In this document: positions 22,855 through 36,500 of the stretch, in pieces
Layout of the letters: every line of letters begins with the position of its first letter
Numbering within the stretch: the stretch's first letter is position 1
Assembly: GCF_947172395.1 (NCBI RefSeq)
Contig: NC_069097.1
Coordinates: 3,704,142-3,768,141, forward strand
DNA length: 64,000 nt
Origin: Bicyclus anynana
Lineage: Eukaryota; Arthropoda; Insecta; Lepidoptera; Nymphalidae
Direction: 5' to 3'
Translations under genes and position numbers: made by a program
Notes under the pieces: model-generated
Database searches by the model: none
The model's input: the letters and a program-made list of their open reading frames with translations, nothing else
What the model was told of the DNA's origin: nothing

Positions 22855-23113
22855 TATTTGTAATTTAAATTCACTATATTATAAATCATATGTCAAATTT
22901 TTCTAGCCATATGATTTTATTTAGTTCTAAGGCTTAGCAATATTGATGTATTTTGTTATTAAAGGTGATAATTAATTTTAATTTGCAATTTCATCTCAAC
23001 TTTGTAAATGCAACTTTGTTATAGTTTTAGAAAAATATCATGCACTTGGGTTAAAGGATTCCATTTTTCAACTTCTTTGTTTGGTTAAGAGTGTAACATT
23101 TTATGCATTGAAT

Positions 23114-23119
23114 AATAAA
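23114..23119 (+). terminator. Candidate Atg8 polyadenylation signal
   Basis: AATAAA in GAATAATAAATATATTT, 260 bp after the Atg8 stop, the first clear hexamer downstream. Confidence 0.45.
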
Positions 23120-23129
23120 TATATTTAAA

Positions 23130-24577
23130 ATGTACTGAGTTATTTGAATTTTGAATACCCTTCTGTTTCATTTAAATTTTTCTTCAAAAGTAAATGTAAT
23201 GAAAACAATTAATGTTTAGTGACTTAGATTTGTTACAGTCTAATAACTATTTGTATGTCACTGATTTATTTATTTGGTAGTTTACTTAGTTTAAATCTTT
23301 GATAAAGTGACATAAGATATGGAAAGAACATTAATTTTTGTTATTTTATTACCTACATAGACATTAGCTCATCATTTTTAAACAACTTTTTTTAGATAAG
23401 AACTCTTAATGTCAAGTAGACAAAGACTTACTTCCCTTATACGAAGACAAAAGAAGTGAATTTATTCACATGCTAAGCATACTACTAGCACATTGGTAGT
23501 ATGATAAACAAACAAAACAAGATTTATCAGACTAAAGTGTTTTCAGATAGCATGGGACATTTGCCATAAGACATTATGACATACTATTATTGTGAATCGT
23601 GGCAAACTTTCAAGAGTGAAACCAACTGAACTGTCACTGTACCCAAGCTTTCTGAAAAACACTATATTGTTAAAATCAGATGTACTGATGTAGTATAATG
23701 TTTATGGATTGCTTTTCCTGATATCTTGTGAAAAATTAATGAAAAATCTACATCCTGAGCCACTCATACATGAGTTAAATATTCTCTTATTCATATTCTT
23801 CAATTAGTTTCTGGTAGGTATCTACAGATTCATAAATTAACAATTAGACAAATGAGGAAGTTATCTTAATTATTGAGGCAATGTATGGTAGGCATACTTA
23901 TGCATATTATATTTATGTAGGTATGTAAGCCGACACCTCTCTGGCCTTGGTGTTATTTTTCGATGACTTAGGTGTTTTATACAGACCATTATTATTATTG
24001 TCTGCTCTGCGCTGCTATTTACAAATGTAGATAAATATATTGCGCGTAGGTATAGCTGTAACTAACCGACCGAAAGTTAATTTATTTCAAGGTTTCACTC
24101 ATGCATGAAATAGGCAGCAAAGTAAGTATCTACAGCTCGTGCGGATTAACTTACTTGGCTCGAATGATGTTTGTACTGTGTTCAGTGTTTGTATGTATGT
24201 GTTAGGTAGCCAGGTGTCAAGTTGATTCGCACGGGTTATACCTACTTAGATGCATGCTTCCGGTAGTTACGTGGATTATTTTCATCTAGGTAGGTACTTT
24301 ATAACTACAGTTTATAACTAGCTTGTGACGTCCTAATCAAAAAGTAGGACTAAACACGTGACCTTCATGACGTTTCGCCGGTACATTCTGCGTAAACCTG
24401 AGCAATACACAGATTTTAGATATCAGCGGTAACGTAGGGGGGCGGCGGCAGGGCAATACCCCGCACTCGATTATGAGGTGTCTCATAGATTGCATCCGAT
24501 TTATAAGTAGATAATTTGCTTAAAATGTAATACATGATAATCATCGGATAATAGTCATCATCATCTTTATTAACATA
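23130..24577. other. Intergenic stretch, no gene seen
   Basis: AT-rich, no ORF of interest on either strand. Around 24340-24480 base composition rises in G+C (GTAGGGGGGCGGCGGCAGGG) but no frame or repeat end is visible there. Confidence 0.3.
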
Positions 24578-24750
24578 CTAGCGGATGCCCGCGACTTCGT
24601 TTTTCCAACAATAATTCTAATTTTTCTCGCCGTAAAAACCATCCTTTAACTTCAACGAACATTTTAAAAAAGAAGTTTGGTCAATTGGTCTAGGTGTTGT
24701 TGAGTTATGCGCTTACCAACACATTTTGCGATTCATTTTTATATTATAGA
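24578..24750 (-). mobile_element. Non-autonomous Helitron, reverse
   Basis: On the minus strand it starts TCTATAATATAAAAATGAAT and ends GCGGGCATCCGCTAG|T. The 3' GCGG...CCGC stem and CTAG end match the other copies; the interior is of a separate subfamily (GGTTTTTACGGCGAGAAAAA). Confidence 0.7.
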
Positions 24751-24848
24751 TTTTAACGGCCCAACACGCTACGCCAAAGCGAATTGGTGGGCTTAAGATG
24801 CAGATAAACTCTTTTACTATCGCTGACAGATGTAATAAATAATAATAA

Positions 24849-25127
24849 CTAGCGGTCAAGCTTCGCTTTGACTTTAGTGCACTTCTTCCATACCTGTAAT
24901 GGTACCCTACTCCAACCCTACACCTACCCTACTTGTACCCACCCCTACCCTATCCCTACACCTACCCCTACCCCTACCCTACGTTGAAATTTTTCCTGAA
25001 TTTTCTTTGCTATAAACCTCACGGAGCCCGAGAACTTTCCAACGAATGCAAAATCGTGGAAATCGGTTAGTTCGTTCTGGAGTTATAGCGTCAGGAAGGA
25101 AAATCCGACTTATTTTTATATAGTAGA
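24849..25127 (-). mobile_element. Non-autonomous Helitron with CCTACCC array, reverse
   Basis: The minus strand begins TCTACTATATAAAAATAAGT and ends CGCTAG|TT. Contains CTACCC/CTACCCC units at about 24905-24985. Same family as 7648-7893. Confidence 0.75.
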
Positions 25128-25184
25128 GATAGATAATTACCGGGATCGAAGGTTTACCGTGCTCACTCCCAGAGTAAGAATTCC

Positions 25185-25325
25185 TCCATTCCTCACGATG
25201 TTTGATACACGCGATATTAAATTTCTTAAAATGCACTTAACTTAAAAGTTGGATGTGCATACCCTGGACCGGATTCGAACCTACGATCGAAGACAGGTCA
25301 TATACATTAGGCTATCACGCCTTTT
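25185..25325 (-). repeat. SINE family 1, 5' part, reverse
   Basis: Head-side half only: CTCACGATGTTTGATACACG, then GACCGGATTCGAACC (B box reversed) and AGGCTATCACG at the right end. Diverged. Confidence 0.7.
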
Positions 25326-25737
25326 AGTGTGAAAGATTGAAAATAGATCAATAATTCATCTTGTAACATTTCTACGTACTAGTGCCGTGCACTTTATAGA
25401 TGCAGAAATGCACTTCCAGTCCTTAGGACGCTTACGATCCCGGATTGATTAAGAAATTTCTGTGTCAATCCTTCTACCTACCCCAGTTGAAAAACTTACT
25501 TGTGCGCGTCACTGTCACTGATATACCCATCTTTTAAATTTCAATAGTTAGGACGCCATTTCAGTAGGTTTAAGTGACGAGCACAAGGATTGTAATTTGT
25601 AATGAAGTTTCAATCGGTCGAGCGTGCTTGGAGTTGTAATGGTACCTATGTTATGCAACCTTTGTTCTATCAACTTGTAGAGTTATAATCATCACTTATT
25701 TACATTATGTACAGTAGCTATACCTACCTACTATACA

Positions 25738-25998
25738 GTTAATACAGGTTAGGCCAATAGTCCACCACGTTGGTCCAATGCGGATTGGCAGACTTCACAC
25801 ACGTAAAGAATTAAGAAAATTATCTGGTATGCAGGTTTCCTCACGATGTTCTTCCTTCACCGTTTGAGGCACGTAATATTTAATTTTTTTTAATGCACAC
25901 AACTGAAAAGTTGGGAGGTGCATGCCCCGGACCGGATTCGAACCCACACTCTCCGAAATTGGAGGCAGAGGTCATATCCACTAGGCTATCACGGCTGA
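25738..25998 (-). repeat. SINE family 1, reverse copy
   Basis: Near-complete: GGTTAGGCCAATAGTCCACC tail block to GGCTATCACGGCT head, with CCGGATTCGAACCC (B box) at about 25930. Confidence 0.88.
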
Positions 25999-26497
25999 TC
26001 GGGAAATTGTGGAGTTTGGAGGAGACCTTTGTCCTAAAGGATAACCAGGTAAATTCTTAATTCATTCTTTTATTTTATAATACATTAGCTTGAATACATG
26101 AAGTCGTGAAAACACATCCAAGTTTCAAGAATTAGCACCACTTATGTTGGTATCAAAACATGTAGAATAAATTATAACTTAGCAAAATAAATTTAAATTA
26201 AGGTGAGTGGCTGATATGTCATCACACTCATGTCCTCATCAGGTTGATTAGATAACGGAATGTCTGATGTTTGTTATTTGCATTCTTTTATTTTAATTAA
26301 AGAATACGAGTACGCCAATGACATAAATGGAAGAATAAATTCAAGGGTATATTATTAAACCGTGTTTTTTTTGGATCTTTTTGGTGTGTTTCTAATGAAT
26401 TAAGCCATGTCTGTTTATGGGGAAGGTTGCGTTAATAATTTGTCAAAGTTTTTTGGAAATTTATTGAAACGTGACGATAATTTTAGCTAGTCTGACA

Positions 26498-26750
26498 GCC
26501 TCCGTGGTTACCATGGTGGATTTACAAGACGGAGGTCCTGGGTTCGATCCCTGGCTGGGCCGATTGAGGTTTTCTTAATTGGTCCAGGTCTGGCTGGTGG
26601 GAGGCTTCGGCCGTGGCAAGTTACCACCCTACCAGCAAAGACGCACCGCCAAGCGATTTAGTATTTCGTACAATGTCGTGTAGAAACCGAAAGGGGTGTG
26701 GTTTTTTTATCCTCCTTCTAACAATTAGCCCGCTTCCATCTTTTTCGCTA
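26498..26750 (+). repeat. SINE family 2, best forward copy
   Basis: tRNA-derived element: head CAGCCTCCGTGGTTACCATG, B box GGGTTCGATCCC at about 26539, body CAGGTCTGGCTGGTGGGAGG, tail with GTCGTGTAGAAACCGAAAGG. It is used here as the reference for the family; other copies are at 480, 1895, 6890, 11125, 19800 and 40440. Confidence 0.88.
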
Positions 26751-27656
26751 GACCGAAAATTACCAGAATAGACCGGAGCTAATGTAGAAAATATCCAGCT
26801 ATTTGTTCTAAATGAAAAAAATAAACGGAGGGGAATGTTAGAGAAAATTCACGGTTCCTGCGGGATTTTAAAAATGCAATTTCAAGCGAGTCGCGGGCAT
26901 CCACTATTCTGTAACAAAAACCACTTGGCGAATGTATGCATGGACAATATTTAAGAATTGCTGTATCAATATAGATACTATTTTCGTATGTTTCAGTAAG
27001 TTATACAGAACTTCGTTTCTTAATTAGATCAAAATAACTAAATCGTAGTTGATTTCTCTTTGAAATATTGAATAAATAATATATTAATGCCAATTGTCTG
27101 GCCTTGGCAACTAATAACTATATGTGCACGCGAAAAACATTTTCGCGTGCAAATACGTACTTTCACAACTTGTCTAAATAAAAACACCTGTGCATATTTT
27201 AATTATTTTTATTATTCTACGTAATAGACAATAAATTTAAATGTATGGAAATGTTCAACCTTATCATTACGAATTACTTATTTCAACATTATAATATCTT
27301 TCTAAGTTTTTACGCATAATTAGGAAGTCAACTGAAATAAACTTTCTTCTATGTCAATTCAATGGATTGTAATATAAATTAAAGAAAACATAATGGAGAT
27401 GGTCCACAATTGTATTAAGGCCTAGGCCATAATTGAAATAAAAAAAAATTTTAAAAATTATAAATCAACATAAAGTAAACATAGACATTTTTTCTTTGAA
27501 TTACAATGAAAAAAACATTTATTTTAATAAAAATACAGGTAGGTAGGTATAGTCACTTCATTCTGGGCTTGTATGGATTTGAACATTTGTTACACAGATT
27601 TTCAGTTTTACACAGCTATCTGTATTAACTGTCTACTTTCAAAAGTTTATTCGAGT

Positions 27657-27855
27657 GGCCTGTAGCCATTTGACACGTCGATTCTCTTTCTACAAACGCT
27701 AACGCTTCGAAAACTAACAAAATGTGTCGAAATTACAGATCACATCGACAACTTGATCACGTGACCTGTCGATAGTGAATCTCATTCCTACTTTGTAATT
27801 TTCGAAGCGTTAGCGTTTGTAGAAAGAGAATCGACGTGTCAAATGGCTACAGGCC
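27657..27855. mobile_element. 199-bp foldback element with perfect 57-bp arms
   Basis: Left arm 27657-27713 starts GGCCTGTAGCCATTTGACAC; right arm 27799-27855 is its exact reverse complement, with an 85-bp spacer between. No flanking duplication is obvious (AGT | ... | AAG). MITE-like foldback of unknown family. Confidence 0.75.
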
Positions 27856-28555
27856 AAGATCTCGGATGCGCGCCACGACGGCGAGAACAGATATGGCCAA
27901 CCAATAGCGGCGAAATAGTGAATATAAACTCTCTCTTTCTTTTTGTTCCGTACAATAGAAAAAACGATATTATCGATTTTGCCGCTATTGGTCGACAAAA
28001 AGTCTATTTCTCGGCATGATAATTATGGTCGTTGATACATCCTACGTATGTGTACTGTACTGTACATACAAAGTAGACGAACTATAACCTAACAATTTGG
28101 GAATATGCATGTGTTTCCAGCCATTTTTATTATAATTCCTTCTTCCTCAATTTAAATTATGAATTTTAATTACTAAAAAAGTTAAAATTCAACAATAGTG
28201 AAACATTCGCTATTGAACGTTTCGAAAAGTGACGTAATTTGACAATTTTACCAAATTTATACAACCAATAAAAAAATCGACCTTTTGACTTTTGTCACAT
28301 CATATACGCGCTAAAATGCTTAAAATACATAAGATTTTTAAGAATATATTTGCATAAAATAATGTTTTTTTTACGAGTATAAACGGGATTTTACTTCTAT
28401 CATAGTTTCGATCACTAAAATCAATTAAAAGTATAAAAAAAATACATGCACATCTCCTTAGTAACTATATAAAATCATTTAATCATGAAAAAATCAATGT
28501 TCAATATTAAAATTTATATACTTACATTAATGACAAATGACACACTTTGAAAGGC

Positions 28556-28603
28556 GCCATCTTGTAATATAACAAAAAATTTTGTTTTATTACAAGATGG
28601 CTG
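28556..28603. repeat. Short inverted repeat
   Basis: GCCATCTTGTAATATAACA and its near complement TGTTTTATTACAAGATGGC are separated by a few A/T bases; about 21 bp per arm. Coordinates are good to a few bases. Confidence 0.6.
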
Positions 28604-30129
28604 ATTTCTTGATTGTTTTTTTTAAAAAGTACCAGTATAAAATGGACCATCTCATTTAAAATGGAAACACGATAGAGATGATGTGGGCTACACCACACAA
28701 TAATATCAAGTCATTGATTTATTATACCATAGCAATAGAGACAGCAATCATTTTAAACTGGAGATACATCCTATAGATAGCTAGCTAGAAGGCAGACAGA
28801 CAGACAGAAAAACAGCAGTTTACTATTGAATATTTATTACTATCGTTCAGATATTGTCTAAAATAAGAATCATCTTGATGAATTATCGCGATATTTTGAA
28901 AGGCATTGAGATAATCGAGTAATAACATTTTCGACTTTATTTTAACATCAACAAAGTTCAATTAAAACTTTACATACTTTAATTATTGGAACTTTATTAT
29001 TGTTAAAATGTTGTAAAATTGTAAAATGTAATATAATAACAAATTAACGCAGAGGTTCCCAAAGTTTTTTTCTCAGATACCACTTTTCAATTTTGGCTGG
29101 TTCCGTGGTGGTGGACACATCGCAGCTACTTTTATAACATGCCCCAAAATTCAACATAAAATGTGAAAATTGGATCTAACTATGGAATATCTTTAGATAA
29201 TATGTCTATGTTGCGGCTGAGTTCCTAAGGTTTTGAATAAAACGTAAGAATTGATACATTAATTAATTATTGATTGTGGATTGTGAGTGGTTGTCAAAAA
29301 AGTAACTTCCATAAGGAACCAATCAATTGTTAATTTGTTACTTATTTTACGTATATATTCTGTATAAAACTACTATGGACCCAAATTAATTTTCATGAAC
29401 CTCAGCTTACGAATTGTGAATTCCTGGCAGTCTAGCTGAACCACTTTGAGAATCAATTACTTCATTTTATAGTGTATGAAAATACTGACTCATACTCAGT
29501 CTTGCCTTGAAAGCTGTTTTTAATTATTGGTTTACAGGTAAACTGACATCTGTAATTAAAACATGTGCGTAATTTAATGAAGAAAATTCTAGAACTCATT
29601 GTAAGATGTATCTCAAGTTCAAAGGTTACATATATTTTTTAAGCACACTGAGAAATACTTACACCCTATACAAAGTAATGATTAAGCTTAAGTCTTGTTC
29701 TACAGAAGACGGTTTACCTTTGGATTTGATAGTAATCACAGGCATAATGTGTAAAACTGTAGAATCAGCAATGTACAAACATATTATTAAATTGTCCGAG
29801 TAGTTGGCAACAGTATTTTGGTGAATATTCAAAACCATTTTTAATAACTTTACAAAACGTTTCTTTGAAACAGAGGTTCTCTCAATACAATATCATATAG
29901 CTAATGGCAAACCGTCTTCCGCAATTAGAAGAACTACAATAATTAATAGTAGAAATATATCGCCAAAGTTGGAACACTGTTATCGCATAGTTCACAACGC
30001 TAAAGCGAGCAGTCTATAGTGATAGTACGAGATTCAGCATAACAAATATATACCCTCATCTGTTATTTAATTGGGACAATAAATAAATGATGGAAAAATA
30101 TTCACATTGACACAATATGTAACTGAACA

Positions 30130-30435
30130 TTCATCATCATCATTATCAACCTACATTCGGCTCACTGTTGAGCTCAAGTCTCCTCTCAGAATGAGAGGGG
30201 TTAGGCCAATAGTCCACCACGCTGGCCCAATGCGGATTGGCAGACTTCATACACACAGAGAATTAAGAAAATTCTCTGGTATGCAGGTTTCTTTGAGATG
30301 TTTTTCTTTCACCGTTTGAGATACGTGATATTTAAATTCTTAAAAGTTGAAGGTGCATGCACCGGACCGGATTCGGACCCACACCCCCCGGGATTGGAGG
30401 CAGAGGTCATATCCACTGGGCTATCATGGCTCATA
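30130..30435 (-). repeat. SINE family 1, reverse copy next to the Megator 3' end
   Basis: Complete reverse copy ending in GGGCTATCATGGCTC at the head. It begins about 115 bp beyond the Megator stop codon, so it may be part of the 3' UTR or supply its end. Confidence 0.88.
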
Positions 30436-30550
30436 ACACTGAACATTATCTATCAATTATTTCATAGCAGTAATGAATAACAGATGGGTGTATATATTTC
30501 TAACGCCGGCTCCTAGACTACGGTAGTCACATGAAATACTGGGTTATGGC

Positions 30551-33500
30551 TTAGAATCTGGTGTAGTTGTGCGAGCGGCGCGCGGGCCGCCCCCGCCGCA
30601 TGCCCCGCCCGCGCGGACTGCTCTCGCTATCTGCAACAATGTGCTAGTATAAAGCTTCGACTAACACGAAAAAAAAAACGAAAATAAATTCATTTACCCT
30701 TCTTTAAAATTAATACTCAACTCGAGCTCAATGTTATGTCAACAAAAAATTACAATTCCTACCACACCATATACGAAATGAGGAAAAATAAATTGCATTC
30801 TAAAAGATTTTAAGGGACTTTCCAATCGAAAAGTGGTACTACGCGGTAAATATCTACATGCATGATAAAGTCATACCCTGAACTAACTGTAACTTGGCTA
30901 CATAGGGTAGGGACAAACCTTGGCTGAGTTTGTTGTGGGATCTTCTTGGACCAAGGCGCATTTGGAACCCTCGTGACTTTAATTACCACCATCAAAACTC
31001 CTTGTAAACTAAGCTTAATTAAAATAAATGAATTTTGAAGTTTTTTTACAGTTACCGGCGGCGCGCATCCAGCGCTGGTGCGGGGGGTGCGGCGAGGGGG
31101 CGGGGCGGCGCGGCGCAGCGCTGGCCTCCGCTTCGCGACCTTCCTCGGCCACCTGCATTACATACAGTTTTGTTAAAATATATATTAAATATTTTTCAAC
31201 TTTGGGTATAAAAGAGATTGAAATAAGATAAATCCATTTAATAGGATACGTCAATGAATTATTTATTTACTGATATACCAACAATGACAACAAGAAACAT
31301 TAATAATCTATACATAGGTAAACTTAAAAGTTCTAGTGCTAAACGAAGCCATCTTTAAAAGGTATATACAGCATTATATCGATAAGATATAATATTGTCG
31401 ACAAATAGCGACAGAGTTGAGATATTAGGTCGACATTTGTTTTTTTTCTCATCACGATACATTGGGGGCCCAACCACAGGTGTTGGAATGGCGACCCTGT
31501 ATCGCAAAGCGCAGTTTCGGTCGAACCTCTGGTCAGATAAGACTGACCATACTGATCATACAAGTCAGTGTTGCTGGTTGTATCCAAGGAAAAACATCCT
31601 GAGGTAACTGGCATACTTATGAATTTTCTTAATTATTATCTGAAAGTCTGCCAATCCGCAGTGGGCCAGCGTGGTGAACTATTAGCCTAACCCCTCGAGA
31701 GGAGACTCGTACCCAACAGTGAGCCGAAAATGGGTTGACTAAGCAACATATAGGTTTTATCCTGAAAAAATCCATGGCAGGTTTTGTTAACAACTGAAGA
31801 TCACGTGCGTTCGCGGGCGTCAGTTAGTATTATCGGTTACATACTTCGACCATTAATAAAAGGACCTGCCTCGCTAACCGTTACCCCTCTGACAGAGATC
31901 AAAAATCAATGATCCAATGCGTTTATAAAAACTGTTGCTATACAATCGATGTTTCATTGTTGTAATCGTTTTCGTCCTGTAAAGAGCTCCCTAAAAATGA
32001 CGGTTTGTGTTAAATGAAGTATAAAAAACAGCCAAAAACTTGTAGTTTAGTAAAAGATGGTGTAACGTTTAATTTGTAAGTATTTCTGCCGTAATTTTAT
32101 CCAATTTGTAATAAAAACAATTTTAAAAAGAATCGATTCTTTTGACGGAACATCAAAAAATCAATCATAGTTAAATATTCTATGTATATATTCTGTGGAT
32201 AGTCCAAGCGATGTGTTGTTAGCCTGTGTAAAAATTACGCGTGTGTGTATTGCGCGTCAAATTTATAGTTGTGTGTAGTGTATGGACATATATAAATATT
32301 GTGTATTATGTGTAATGGTGACACTATATAAATATTTTGGATGTTCGTGGATTATTTGGATGGATGTGAGTTTACCTCGTTCCCCTCAAAAAATGACAGA
32401 CTTTTTTGTTGATGAATTTGGGTGCGAAACAGGTCCATAGTCTAAATAGTCAAAGAGTTAGTATTATCAGTTATAGTTATTGGTTATAGTAAAGTATCAT
32501 CGGTGCACTGTGTAGTGTGGCTCCAGTGCTGACTCACCTGGTGCGGCGAAGAGGGCTCGCTGCCCTGCGAGCTGACCGCCGCCGCTTCCTCCTCCCCTCG
32601 AGACTCTTCCCATTCCCGCGACTCTGTGCCTTCAGCTCCTGCGATATTATCACTTATGTATTTTTAAATATTCTTAAGCTTAAATTATAAACTTAAGTAA
32701 TAAACTACAAGCCCTTGAACAAAAATTACACGTGAAATGACCCAGCGTGAATAACGCTTAGAAGGCTGACTATATCAGAAAATAACTCTGAGCACTAAAC
32801 CGTCATTTCGAGTAGTAGTTTGTGAGCGGTACAGGCGAGTACGCTCAGAAATGACGGCATCCAAACAGACGAGTATCCAAAGCTGCTCAGGATCTTATCA
32901 AATTTGGCTAGGCAGGGAGAACAACTGTAGTCACAAGTTCAGAACTCTGCTCGAAGTTCTTCTCTCTACCACGCGATTCACCCGGCACCCGCACGGTGAA
33001 TCCATGGAATCTATTCTAGGAATCTAAACTGCCTAGCTTAAAATCTTTAATTAGCTTTATACAGCAGGTGAGTAGCCCATAGTTCCCAGTGACAGTGTGG
33101 TACTGACGTGCGTGCGGCGGCGGCAGCGCGGCGGCGAGGTCGGCGTGCGTGTCGTGGTGGCTGGCGGCGCCGCCCGCCTCCGCGAACGTGAACCGCGCGC
33201 CCGCGCCCTCCGCGCCCGCCGCGCCCGCGCCCGCGCCGCCCAGCGGCGACACCACCGCCTCGCCGAACCTGACACAACACACATTTTACTCATTGTATTT
33301 CCTTACAATAGGGTAGTTCGACTCATGCTAATATACTATATAAAAATAACTCGGGTTTTCCTTCCTGACGCTATAACTCCAGAACGCACAAACCGATTTC
33401 CACGGTTTTGCATTCGTTGGAAAGGTCTCGGGCTCCGTGAGGTTTATAGCAAAGAAAGCTAGTTAGTTATTTTTATATAGTCCGCTAGTTTCATATAAAA

Positions 33501-36500
33501 ATAATATATTAATTTCGTGTGGTACATGGAAGTATATCGATATCAATTTCATAGAAAACCTAGTTTAATGATTTTAAACTTATTTCGTGGTTGTTCATTA
33601 TGAATGTTATTTAAACGGGTACATACCACGATAAAACGACGAGATTTTTATTGTCGATATTTCGACCCAGTTGCATGGATCGTGGTCACGACGGGACTGA
33701 AGTTGCGAGATGAGAAGTGAAGTCAGCTGTTAGGGGCAAAATCGATCTACCCTCTTTCTTGTTCTTTTTCTTTTTTCAACGACCTCGCGTTTTTGGCTGT
33801 TTAGGCTATACCCATACAAGTTAGGTTTTGGAAAAGGTACGTGGATGACGTTTTTGCTGTCATGCAGGGCGGTGAAAAAGAGGTGCAACAATATCTGGCA
33901 CTTTTGAATGGTATTCACCGGAAAATGACCTTCACATACGAAATGGAAAAAGATCGGTCGCTTCCATTCTTGGATGTCCTAGTCAAGGTCCGACTAGATG
34001 GTAGTTTTAGTCACACTGTTTACCGGAAGCAGACACACACGGACAGATATTTACATGGCTCTTCGCATCACCATCCACGACACCTTGCGTCAGTCTTCAA
34101 TCGCGCTCAGGACCTGTGTGATGACGTTCACATCCAGGCTGAGCTGGAACATATAAGCAAGGTGTTACGTCGAAATGGTCATAAGCCCCTTGTATTAAAA
34201 AATAGTTCACATCAACGGAGAGAACGACCTTTGGAAGTCGAAAGAAGAATGGCCTACTTACCTTTTGTTAAAGGGGTAACTGATAAAATTGGATCGTTCC
34301 TAAGGAAAAAATACAACATAAAGACTGTGTTTACTCCTTTACAAAAGATCGCCCACATGATGCGTTCTCCAAAGGATCGTTTGCCATACCAGTGTCCGGG
34401 TGTGTATAAAATCGACTGCAGCTGTGGTAGCTCTTATATTGGACAAACGAAGAGGCCCATAGCAACCCGTGTAACAGAACATATACGAGCGATAAAAAAC
34501 AACGACCCGCAAAAGTCTGCGATAGCTGATCACATTCTACAACCGGGAACTAAACATTGGATTGAGATCCATAATCCACACATTATTTCCACGGACCGCC
34601 ACTATATACCCCGAGTAGTTCGAGAAGCCATTGAAATTCGAAAATACAAAAATTTCAATCGGGAAGATGGCTTCAAACTAGCCAGCGAGTGGAACCCGGT
34701 GGTAGAATTGTGCAAACCAAGAGGGCGCCGCGACACGCATAATAACAAAAGCGATGTCGTGAGTGTGGTTTGCCTAAACAGCCAAAAACGCGAGGTCGTT
34801 GAAAAAAGAAAAAGAACAAGAAAGAGGGTAGATCGATTTTGCCCCTAACAGCTGACTTCACTTCTCATCTCGCAACTTCAGTCCCGTCGTGACCACGATC
34901 CATGCAACTGGGTCGAAATATCGACAATAAAAATCTCGTCGTTTTATCGTGGTATGTACCCGTTTAAATAACATTCATAACCTAGTTTAAAATTTATTAA
35001 AAAATTAAAAAAAGCTGTCGTCCATTTTGTGACGTCACGATGTTACTTGATGTCACTAGAGAAATGATAAAAAGCCTCGATCTCCTATTAAAAAGTGGAT
35101 GCACAATTAGCGATCAAAAAAAGTCCCCACTCAATGAGTGCCAAACACAACTTCTTGGCACTCAATTCGAGTAGTCGCATTTGCCAATTCGACCTTAAAC
35201 TCAATGTTTAAGGCTGAATTTGCTTCGAATTTGGGATTTTATTTAATATCGGACTATATTCAAAGACCTTTAGATATAATTTTCTTTACCAATAATTCTA
35301 AAACTGCGTGCTTTTTATTATAAGAGGTCAATGATAAAAGTCATAAATCCAACGAACATTATTTGCGATATTAAAGTCAACACATTAATTCTGTTGTCAG
35401 CTCACCCGTCATTCCGTCTAGGAACATAGAGAGTAGGAGTGGAAGGAACTATGCTGTCGTCACCGTCGTCAGCGCCGTTGCCACCGAGGGACAGGGTGCC
35501 GCTCGCTGTCAACATAAATACAATATCAACATTTTCTTTGGGCAGTAAAGCTTTTTGATACCTATAATGGAAATTATTAAACTACAAGTAACGTGGCTTT
35601 CTAGTGGCAAAAGAGTTCCAGAGATTACCCCCTACAATACCACAAAACTTTACCTCTTTATAAAATTGTAATCAATATTCATCGACGTCTGTTTAACTGA
35701 CAAATCTGCATAATGTTCTCAAGTTGTATGGAATTCGCCATTCTACAGAAGGTGTTCAGTACTGAGATGATGAGTTGATGACCTACAGATTGCATGTCTT
35801 TAGATGCTTATGATCTTTGACCAGTATTTAGATTGACTATGGACCTATTTCGCACCCAAATTCACCAACAAAAAAGTCTGTCGTTTTTTGAGGGAGATGA
35901 GGTAAACTCACACATTGCAAACATTTAACACCATTAAATATATTCTGTGTCTATACACTACACACAACTATATATTTGACTCGCAATACACACACGCGTA
36001 ATTTTTACACAGACAAACCAACACATCGCTTAGACTATCCGATCGATTTTTTGCTGTTCCGTCAAAAGAAACCACCAGCATTTTTAGGGAGTTCTTTACA
36101 CGAGGAAAACGATTACAACAATGAAACATCGATTCTATAGCAACAGTTTTTATAAACGCGTTAGATCATTGATTTTTGATCTTTGCCAGAGGGGTAACGG
36201 CCAGCGAGGCAGGTCCTGTTATTAATGGTTGATGCTTATGATAATGATTGTGTATGGCTACGTACGTTCAGTGCCGCTGCTGATGGCCTCGATCTGCTGG
36301 ATGGCGGGCGCGGGGTCGCTGTCGGGCTCGTGCGCGGCGCGCGCCCCGCCCTCGCCCTCCTCGCCCTCAACGCCGCCCGCCACCGGCGACTGCGCCGGAG
36401 ACTCCTGCGGAACATTATATCTATACTCACATTGAATCATTCAATCACATTGAGTAAATTAAATCACTATATAAAAATAAAGTAACTATGACATGATTAT

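Larger units (their letters stand above)
26751..30129. other. Gene-poor AT-rich stretch
   Basis: No ORF on either strand codes for anything I recognise. It holds the palindrome at 27657-27855, a small inverted repeat near 28556-28603 and many T/A tracts. A near-complementary pair (AGAAGACGGTTTACCTTTG near 29705 and AATGGCAAACCGTCTTC near 29903) is about 200 bp apart. Confidence 0.4.

Noticed and set aside
33047..33293. Several overlapping Ala/Arg-rich ORFs on both strands
   Set aside because: They are shadows of the GC-rich Megator exon 12; only the frame that continues [10 protein letters not shown] from exon 11 is supported. The same holds at 36225-36485, 39772-40043 and 43380-43741.
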